Below are positions 57,092 to 64,000 of a stretch of DNA of 64,000 nucleotides, piece after piece. The stretch spans positions 145,362 to 209,361 of the forward strand of contig JAHQIW010000293.1 in NCBI GenBank assembly GCA_019055375.1. The letters run 5' to 3'. The stretch comes from Parelaphostrongylus tenuis. Taxonomy: Eukaryota > Nematoda > Chromadorea > Rhabditida > Metastrongylidae. Made by a program: the position numbers and the translations under genes. How positions within the stretch are numbered: the stretch's first letter is position 1; each line of letters starts with the position of its first letter. The notes under the pieces were generated by a model. It saw only the letters and a program-made list of their open reading frames with translations. It did no database searches and was not told the origin of the DNA.

Positions 57092-57410
57092 ATAGCCCTT
57101 TGGGGACCGTGGACCCACCTCCTCTGCATCTCTAATAGAATACATCGTTGTACTATCTCAACTGTATTATTTTTATTTTCCTGATATGCTATATGTAACT
57201 GTATTATGTTGCCATAAATAGAAAAATAACGATAACACAATAATACATTCAATGCGTTCCCACGCTAGGGGTTAGAGACGCAGAGAAGGTGGAGTAGACC
57301 TTTAGCGTTGCCACGCTGGGGGTTAGAGACACAGAGAAGGTGGAGTAGACAGCCCAGAGTTGGCACTAAGGTGCAGAGGCCGTCGGTCCATGCCAAATGG
57401 GTTGATTTTT
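57092..57410. mobile_element. Palindromic MITE related to 59.9 kb copy
   Basis: The left end is agccctttggggaccgtgg and continues acccacctcctctgcatctc. The right end is gtgcagaggccgtcggtcc...aaatggg. Within it, about 50 bp containing ggttagagac-cagagaagg is duplicated in tandem at about 57253-57350. An open frame across it is not a gene. Confidence 0.62.
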
Positions 57411-58354
57411 GCTGTCCCAAGAAAGTTTGGGCAGCCTATCCCCCTCCCACCGCCCCCTCACTCCCTCTTCCTAATGAAATCTTAGAGGAATAAGGTATAA
57501 AACAGTCCGTAAATGATATTCGATCGCATAGGATCTTTATGGAGTTAAAAAGGATAGACCAGACGGTAGATATCAAAAAACGAATCGAAATCTCACGAAA
57601 ACAAGTAATTTCGGATGAATTTATTTGAAACGGTAGTCAACTATTTGGTGCAAATACGCGACAGCTTTCTCGAACTATTACGCAAAAATACAGACTAGAA
57701 AACTAACCTAGGGATATTTCGTCGTCAATATTGATAGTAACACCACACATTAGATGACGTGGACAATCATATAAGACCGAGGGCGAATGGATCGAGAAAT
57801 CGATAGAGAAAACGTAATAAAACCGGAAATTTAAGTCGCGTTAGCCGACCGCCAACGAATAAATGCGCCAAGAACTCGAGTAGATCAAAAGCGGTAGATC
57901 AAAAAGAGACCCGCACCAGATCAAAAGCAACCATAGAAAGCCGAGGTCAAAGTCTGACGTGAAAGGAAACGAAATAGGATAAGAGAACGGCGACTATTCC
58001 GGACAAACTAGTCTTCTCAGCAAAAATTCGGAGAGAAAACGAGAAACAGACTCGAAGCAAAGCGCCTAGGAGAGATGACCTTTGACCTTCGACGGCCAGC
58101 GAAGTAGTCGCCAGTGAGCAAAGCTGCGAATGGCCCAACGCCTACCAGGGCAGTGCTCTGAATTTATGGCAACGACCTTTCGCAACGACGGCTATCAAAT
58201 CGATGTGCGCTGTTCGTCATCTGTCGTGTTGTCAGTGAAAATTATCGATTGCTGGCTACTGCTTCCTCGAAAACCGCCGCCTCCGCAATGCCTCACCATC
58301 ACCAATCAAGTGGCCTTGCGAGGTACCACTTCTCTACAGTACAAGGTGCAATTC
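57411..58354. other. No gene recognised
   Basis: Includes a short gatcaaaag-type reiteration at 57884-57930. Open frames are short and unsupported. Confidence 0.5.
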
Positions 58355-58600
58355 GCCGGGGTGGTGTGGCGCAGTGGTTAGTAATATGGTGTTGTAAGCG
58401 ATAAACTAGGCGCTAGTTCGACCCCCTCCTCCTAGCACTCTCTTGCAAACAATAAACGAACGCCTCGGCCTTCAACAATCAAGGAAAAGCGTCTTGGCTA
58501 ACACTCTACGACAATCCTCATAAGAAGGGCGGAATCCTCAAGCAACAGCTGAAGCATCGCGCGAATTGCTCGGAGACCTTCGGGAGGAATGAATGCGAGG
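58355..58600 (+). mobile_element. tRNA-derived SINE, family S2
   Basis: Head ggtgtggcgcagtggttagt and gcgctagttcgaccccctcc, then agcactctcttgcaaacaat and a tail matching 55.1-55.35 kb (cctcataagaagggcggaat, attgctcggagacctt). Confidence 0.7.
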
Positions 58601-58724
58601 AAACGAATCGAATCCAGGAAGGAGCGAAATCAGTGGAGTGGATGGGATAAAGGGTCTTGTAGAACGGATAATTAGGCACTTGTTCATTATATGGCGACAA
58701 GCGAATATCCGACCCCATTGCGCT

Positions 58725-59010
58725 GAAGAAGAACTTTTCTTAGGAGTGTTAGTAATGATTCGAAAGCTTAGATCTCTGCCTACAACCCCACAAGATCTGA
58801 TTTCAAGAAAAGTCAATTTTTGATGTTGTTACAGAAGAAAAACCCACGTGTTTCACACACGCATTTTTCTCGCAAAGCAGGGCTATTTCCTCATACTATT
58901 AGCAATCATTCGATAGCGTAGGATTCAAGGATTCCAACGCCGTGCTTATTTTCCGGGAAGAGCGTTTCTCTGCAATGCATCAAGGGAAAATAAGATCGAG
59001 TTTTCACACA
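58725..59010 (+). repeat. Interspersed repeat R1
   Basis: Contains cttttcttaggagtgttagt, aatgattcgaaagcttagat, gtgtttcacacacgcatttt and agcaatcattcgatagc. Confidence 0.6.
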
Positions 59011-59084
59011 TTCGGCTTGCTGTTGATTGATTATTCAAGTTAATCATCAATTACTTGTGAATTGTGACGATCAATTTAATCATA

Positions 59085-59175
59085 TCAAAAATTATTTGAA
59101 AATCAAAATTAAATTAATTAAAACTAGAATAAAAATAAAATTTAATTTGAATTTAATTTATTTAATCAATGGTTA
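59085..59175. repeat. AT-rich palindromic stretch
   Basis: Nearly pure A and T with inverted ttaatt/aattaa words (taaattaattaaaactaga; gaatttaatttatttaatca). No coding or other signal is seen. Confidence 0.6.
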
Positions 59176-59229
59176 ATTTGTGACAGATTAATTCACGGCC
59201 GAGAGGTCTGTTGGCCACAGATTCAATGC

Positions 59230-59640
59230 TGCAACCGGCATCGATTGGCGCTTCGGAAAAGTGCGATTTTTGTCTTTCGATTGGGAATTTTTTCTCTGCC
59301 TCGGAAGCAATTTCAGATCAGACGTATAACTCTGATACTAAAAGACTTTCTTCATACGTTCATATGCTTTTCATGTTTTCAGCGGAGTAACAGCCGAGTT
59401 GCGCAAGTGATGTGAAACATGTGAAACACAATTTTATTTCGAATTTCACAGAAATATAAAAGGGTTTTCGAATAACCGACAACGTACCGCGCTAGCCAGA
59501 TATTTATGCTTTCGAATGATTGCTAACACTCTTATGGAAAGTTCTTGCCCAGCCAGTGGGGTCAAATATCCATTTGTAGCCTTATAATGGACAATAACCG
59601 ATAAATAAAATGATATTTCATTAGATAATACGTGAAAATG
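59230..59640 (-). repeat. Interspersed repeat R1, inverted
   Basis: The plus-strand text gtgaaacacaattttatttc, gctttcgaatgattgctaac and actcttatggaaagttcttg is the reverse of the R1 marker order. Confidence 0.58.
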
Positions 59641-59909
59641 CATTAGTAAGAGTCCTTTCATCTTTAATCACTGCCTTTATTTTTTTTTTTTCACGGGCTA
59701 CGATATGAAACACTAGCACAAGAACGTTGATATATAAGCAAAACTTGGACTTTCCAACCCGTGGATACCGTTTTTGGGTGCTCACGTGTGATTCGCACAC
59801 AGTAACTAGATTACCCTGGTAATGAGTGCTTGTTCTCACAGCTCTGAGGTTTGTCGAATAGTGTATAGAAGAGGATAAAGGAGAGAAGCATTTGGCGTTG
59901 ATAAATCCT

Positions 59910-60112
59910 CTAGCCCTTTCGGGACCGTGGACCCATGGCCTCTGCATCCTTAGCTGGCAACTCTGAACGGTGTATTCCCACTCGTGTGCGTCTCCAACCC
60001 CAACGTGCTACGTCGAGCAATGGCACGATGAGGGTTGGAGATGCAGAGCAGGTGGAGCTGACTGTTCAAAGTCACCAATTAGAGATGCGGAGGCCGTAGG
60101 TCCACGGTCCCG
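59910..60112. mobile_element. Palindromic MITE with AGCCCTTTCGGGACCGTGG ends
   Basis: Starts agccctttcgggaccgtgg and ends ggtccacggtcccgg, with internal inverted segments around cctctgcatcctta / agatgcggagg. No coding capacity. Related to the copy at 57092-57410. Confidence 0.65.
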
Positions 60113-60154
60113 GAAGAAGCAAGGAATGCTATACGTATTTTCGGCTACATAAAG

Positions 60155-60300
60155 TAATGTGAAAGGTCATCGAATGCATATCTATCCCCATGCAATGACC
60201 TGTGAAGGTCTAACGATGATCAACTCTGTGCTGCTATATGCAGACCAGTTTTGGCAGCATTATTCTAATCTCGGAGGGATCAATGGTTTTATGAAACTGA
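60155..60300 (-). mobile_element. SINE family S3 fragment
   Basis: Tail and body of S3 (ggtcatcgaatgcatatct, atgcagaccagttttggcag, tctcggagggatcaatggtt) without the tRNA head. It overlaps the 3' end of the Cys-rich gene candidate. Confidence 0.55.
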
Positions 60301-61098
60301 GCCGCTCGATTGATCCAAGGAGATAATCCTGTGTAAATTACAGAACCTTTAACGACTGCTGCACACGCGTCCCCTTTGAGACATCCGTTTATACAATCAA
60401 AATTGGCAACATTCCCAGGTATCACGGTACATTTTGGTGGATGGAGCTACCAACTAGACGATATTCATTGTCGCTCATGCCATTTCGTTCAACTATTACT
60501 TTTCATTGAATGTGTAATTGACTTTGTCAAGTACAAAGAAGTCTATATAGGAATGTGGCACTAATGGATCATTGTTATTTATGGTTATCGATCACTTGAA
60601 CTTTTCCACATCGATATGACATCCTAGGTTGTAGTAGGTTTAGTTCTCACTGAAACCGATGCTCCAAAAAACATGTACTGAATTCTAAAGAAAAGAATTT
60701 ATTGACTCACCTTACATTGGTCAACTTGTGATTCAATAAACGCTTGCTTCGAATCCGAATCATTCATCGCGGAAAGAGCGTAAAATAGTGGATGATGAGA
60801 CGAATTCTTTTGCGGTCGCTATCGTTCGGGAATCACGGGCAGGTTGCCACTTTTAATTACAACAAATGCCGGTGTATGGGCAGGTGACAGCGCCCCGTTA
60901 TCAACTCCAGTCAATCAGTACGACAGAGTGAACACGAAAGGGAAGATTCAGGGGATTGAAGTGGTGGTTCTTGACGTTATATATTTCACATGAGATGTCC
61001 GAGAGCTTTGTGGATGGGGTGACCACCTCGGCTGATACTGTAGCGGTGCGCGTGACAACGACAGACAGCCAAATGATCACACCAGAACAGGTAGTCAT
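60234..61098 (-). CDS. Candidate secreted Cys-rich protein (three exons, unnamed)
   Basis: Three phase-compatible pieces lie on the minus strand. Exon 1 starts at the ATG at 61098 with a signal-peptide-like start (VIIWLSVVVTRTATVSA) and a Thr/Ser-rich stretch; its donor is uncertain. Exon 2 (60818-60711) runs from gatag to a canonical gtgagt donor and encodes 36 residues, including LFYALSAMNDSDSKQ and ESQVDQCK. Exon 3 begins at 60446 after ttggtag and carries PKCTVIPGN, NFDCINGCLKGDACAAVV. The C-x3-C-x5-C spacing with following hydrophobics resembles nematode PAN/CW-type modules, but this is only resemblance. The 3' end runs into a SINE fragment (60155-60300), so the true stop or last donor is unclear. 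A competing plus-strand ORF (60956-61171) looks less convincing. Confidence 0.36.
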
Positions 61099-61349
61099 AT
61101 CTCTGGGCAGAAACTATGAGAGGGATACAAAGGAGTTTCCGCATTGGTTACAGCCTCATAATCCGGAATAATCCGTCGGGATCCGTGTTTCGCGCTATGA
61201 TACATGAGAAGTTTCTTTTACTGATCTAAGTGAGAAATAGGCGTAAAAAAACTGCGTAGAAACATTCTAGATTTCTGCATGTTGAAAATCGCAACCTCTC
61301 CTACATGCAGGTTACCAATTCCACTCTTCTACGTTGAAAAAGTGTTGTG

Positions 61350-61435
61350 TACAATGACACTACACTAATAGGTGCGGGGTAAAGCACACGTCGTTCGGTG
61401 GCTCGATCCCAAGCCACATATCGTCTAATCCTTCA
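61350..61435 (+). mobile_element. tRNA-like fragment
   Basis: Contains ataggtgcggggtaaagcac and ggtggctcgatcccaagcca, an A/B-box-like pair about 30 nt apart. No acceptor stem is visible. Confidence 0.35.
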
Positions 61436-62046
61436 GTTACCCTATGATCGGCCAGTTCAAGTTAAACTTGTATGGAATGGCAAGATCACAGCCTGTTAGA
61501 CCGTAGCTTCTCTCACGTCTTTGTGCAGGTGAAAGATGCATTACTCAACGCCCCAACACTCAATGGCGCCGAATCCATTTCACATCTCTAAAGAATGGTT
61601 TTAACTCAGAACGGTTTCTGTTTTCTTTTTGGATAGAATAGTTTTCAGATAGTTGATATACATTCTCCGAAAATGACGATTGAAATTTTATTATTTTACC
61701 CTCTTCAGAGCTTGGGCATACTGCACCGGAATCTCAGCATGGTTTTTGAGGATACACAAACATACAAACATCGCTCGTGTTTTAAAAATGAATCGACAAT
61801 TTGTAAGATGGCTCTGATTATTTCCACTGCAGCCTAACAAAAGTCATTTCTCAAATCATTAAAAGATATACCAGCAAGATACTTTTGATAGCGAGAGACA
61901 TACTATCACTAATCATATAGCGATTTCCGCATAAAGTTTGAAGAAAAGCGTGGCTGTATTCCACCTAATCCGTTGTCTTCAATCTTAAACTTCTACACTA
62001 TGGATTTATTTCGTTTAGAATCGGAACGACTCGTACTTTCAAGCAA
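61436..62046. other. No gene recognised
   Basis: Between two minus-strand gene candidates. Only short frames and no named repeat. Confidence 0.5.
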
Positions 62047-62222
62047 TCATAAATCATTCTGCAACAAAAATAATGAGGAAACTGAGGTAATCTTACCTCC
62101 TTTTTTCCAATTTTCTTTTCGTATTCAATGCGAGTTTGTTTCAGGTCCACATCGGAAGATCGCCAATGCTGGAAGACGTTGTTAAGTTTCAAATTTCTCC
62201 AAAATGCCTGCAAAATCGTCAT
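62047..62222 (-). CDS. Two-exon mini-gene, 45 residues, unnamed
   Basis: Exon 1 (62222-62097) runs from ATG to a canonical gtaaga donor and encodes 42 residues: MTILQAFWRNLKL, VFQHWRSSDVDL, then a basic helix TRIEYEKKIGKKE. A 38-nt intron ending in gttgcag leads to three more codons (NDL) and TGA at 62047. A second acceptor (attttgcag) sits inside the first codons, so this could instead be an internal exon of a longer gene, starting at AFWRN. No signal peptide or membrane span is seen. Size and charge would suit a small mitochondrial or assembly-factor protein, but that is a guess. The intron is at the short limit for nematodes. Confidence 0.36.
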
Positions 62223-62509
62223 GTGAACGTGATAAACATACTTGCATCATGTAATCTATAAAATTATGTGTGTGGTCGTCAACGAATTCTCAAAGAAGTC
62301 TTGTTAGACAAAACTAGTTTTCGTAGGAGAGGGCCTTGCCTTATCGGTAACTGGTCGTTTGCTTTCCAAGAAATAATCATTAGAACAATGGGAGAATTAC
62401 ATTGAAAAAGATTCTCACGCGGTCGTTCATCTTGTTTCAAGCAAGTTAATATTCTGCAGTAACCCCTTCCCTTGGTCACAGAATGGTAATCATTCAATTA
62501 ACCTATCAT

Positions 62510-63375
62510 CTTGCGGTGCAAAAGTAAGGCGGTTTATGCATTGTTGAAGTTTGCGGTTTGTTTTTTTTTCATAAATAGATACGGTAGTGTTATACATCAT
62601 TTTGATGTACACTTCTCGTTCTGTGGTTTGTTGATAATATCATTTTACATACAATTTATTTTAAATTTATTTTACACTATAGAAAGGACGTTGGTTGGTG
62701 CAAAAAGTCGCAAAGCAGCAGAGCTAACCGGAGCATCATCAACGCCTTTGGCCCAGAAATTGCTGACGAACGTATAGTGCAGCAGTGGTTCAAGAAGTCG
62801 TGGAGGAGACGAGAGCCTTGAAGATAGGGAACACATTGGTTAGTCACGAAGAGTTGACAACGACCAATTTGAAGCAATCATCAAATCTGATCCTTTCAAG
62901 ACTGAACGAGAAGCTGCAGTGAAACTTAACGTCGACCATTCTACGGTCCTTCGCTATTTGTAACAAATTGTTAAGGTGAAGAAGGTTGGTGCAAAAGTAA
63001 TAACGCTCTTTTACAGAAAGCCGGCAACCACACCTGGAATGCTTCGAAACTTCAACGAATTGGCTGACGAAGTTTTGCCTCATCCTTCATATTAGCCGGA
63101 CTTCGCGCCCACCGATTACCACTTCTTCAAACATACTCGAAAACATCTTCCACAGAAAGTGCTTTCACAATCAACAGGATGCAGGAAATGCTTTCGAACA
63201 GTTCATTGAATACGAAGGCAGCGATTTCATGCTGGGAATAAGCAAATTTAATTTTTGTTGACAAGGATATGTCAATTGTAACGATTTCTCTTTTCATTGA
63301 TGAAGATGTGTTTGAATCTAGTTATAATCGTTTAGAAATTCACGGTTTAAAAGCGTCATTACCTTGCACCAACTT
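62510..63375 (+). mobile_element. Mariner transposon, internally deleted
   Basis: The 5' terminal repeat starts GGTGCAAAAGTAAGGCGG near 62515, and a matching inverted end (ttaccttgcaccaac) lies at 63360-63375. Between them are the N-terminal helix-turn-helix region in broken frames (GDESLEDREHIG, DNDQFEAIIKSDP, EAAVKLNVDHSTVLRYL) and the C-terminal block LPHP-Y-PDFAPTDYHFFKH. The segment with the first two catalytic aspartates is missing. At the junction (62985) there is a third copy of the terminal-repeat motif TTGGTGCAAAAGTAA. Confidence 0.85.
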
Positions 63376-63454
63376 AATATCTACGTAATTCTCGCCACAT
63401 TTTCCCATCTTCGATTTGTTTCGCCGTATTTCCTACTCACAAAATGTCCTTAAA

Positions 63455-63600
63455 AAATTTCGCATGTTGTTTCGGCCTTTGCTTGAGGGCTTGAGGCTTC
63501 ATCTATCCTGTGAATGTCGTACAACGTTGACCGAGCCGATTATCCTTGCAATCTTGGAGATAATCGAGTTAAGATTTTTCCACATGAAATGCAACAAACC
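63455..63600 (+). repeat. Interspersed repeat R3, copy 3
   Basis: tgttgtttcggcctttgctt, gaggcttcatctatcctgtg, aatgtcgtacaacg and tatccttgcaatcttggaga align with copy 1. The open frames over it are not supported as genes. Confidence 0.55.
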
Positions 63601-63690
63601 ATTGGAAGAGTGGGTCAAAGCACCTTGGTTCCTGATGGGCTGAATCATTTACCACTTTGCTATGCCTTTGTCCTACAAAAACAAATAGTA

Positions 63691-63761
63691 TCAGGTTGGT
63701 GAAAAGGTTAATTCAGTCATTTTCAATTAATTCAGAAAAAGTCATTTTTTCACCCTTCTGA
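63691..63761. mobile_element. Short mariner-derived palindromic MITE
   Basis: About 71 bp that is nearly its own reverse complement: it starts TCAGGTTGGTGAAAAGG and ends in cattttttcacccttctga, with TA at the left edge. The start resembles a mariner terminal repeat joined to its inverted partner with almost nothing between. Confidence 0.6.
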
Positions 63762-63774
63762 GAACCATATGATA

Positions 63775-63945
63775 ATTTATGTAACAAGTCGCACTACGTC
63801 AAATCTCACTCAGCTACTGTAATGGAACCTTCACGTCTCGTGGGAAGGCAGGCAGACAGGCGGACATGCATGCACAGACAACCGATGCTGCCTGCCTGCG
63901 ACTGCTGCGCAAGCGACGGCTCGATGGTGGTCCTCAAAGTGTGGT
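63775..63945. mobile_element. Degraded copy of the 51.56 kb MITE
   Basis: Shares the order of interior segments with 51559-51751: a cgcac-acgtc block, tctcactcagctactgtaatgg, a cgtct-g-gggaaggcaggcaga block and gatgctgcctgcc, ending in ggtcctcaaag. The outer inverted repeats are eroded. Confidence 0.6.
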
Positions 63946-64000
63946 TCTCATAGGATTATGTTTATTTTTAGCTATGCAAAAGATCTTGGTTAATGCAAAA

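Noticed and set aside
60956..61171. 71-codon plus-strand ORF over the signal-peptide exon
   Set aside because: The opposite strand offers a signal-peptide-like start and phase-compatible downstream exons; this frame has neither.
1..64000. CRISPR array, bacterial operon, phage or rRNA
   Set aside because: No regularly spaced repeats, no Shine-Dalgarno-led gene strings and no rRNA-like sequence; the window is eukaryotic.

Overview
The window looks like nuclear DNA of a parasitic nematode, most likely a strongylid/hookworm (inference). The reasons are AT-rich, gene-poor sequence; nematode-type splice sites (acceptors such as tttcag, ttttgcag and ttctag; donors such as gtaagt and gtgagt); a probable trans-splice acceptor 2 nt before a start codon; an RTE-type retrotransposon; several mariner remnants; and many short tRNA-derived and palindromic repeats. 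I see no bacterial operons, CRISPR arrays or rRNA, and no intact functional tRNA.

The one gene I identify with confidence is on the minus strand at 37341-51490. It is a 14-exon member of the SLC33A1/AT-1 acetyl-CoA transporter family. I placed exons by hand from splice sites, codon phase and alignment to the known family. All junctions fit in phase except at exon 8, which has one base too many for its best acceptor. The model gives about 569 residues once that base is discounted; human SLC33A1 has 549. Its introns carry much of the region's mobile DNA. Intron 4 (43778-50035) holds a dead RTE retrotransposon in the opposite orientation, intron 1 holds a SINE, and intron 12 holds a tRNA-like repeat.

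Smaller gene candidates, all unnamed, are: a two-exon Cys-containing ORF at 36602-36887 (minus, just downstream of the transporter); a secreted-protein candidate at 31267-31965 (plus); a long ORF at 32349-32867 (plus); a 132-codon exon-like ORF at 18697-19095 (plus); a Cys-rich secreted-protein candidate at 60234-61098 (minus); and a 45-codon two-exon mini-gene at 62047-62222 (minus).

Layout: 1-18 kb is mainly repeat-derived sequence without convincing genes (mariner pieces at 8.5 and 16.5 kb, palindromic MITEs at 9.2-12.3 kb, a SINE at 6.9 kb). 18-35 kb has scattered mariner remnants, a second palindromic MITE family (24, 25, 29, 33, 34 kb), a tandem duplication at 30.6-31.0 kb and two possible genes near 31.3-32.9 kb. 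36.6-51.5 kb is the transporter and its downstream neighbour. 51.5-60.2 kb is a dense field of SINEs, TTAA-flanked and CCCTTT-ended MITEs and a polypurine tract. 60.2-64 kb has two small gene candidates and a deleted mariner.

All family assignments come from reading translations by eye; no search was run.
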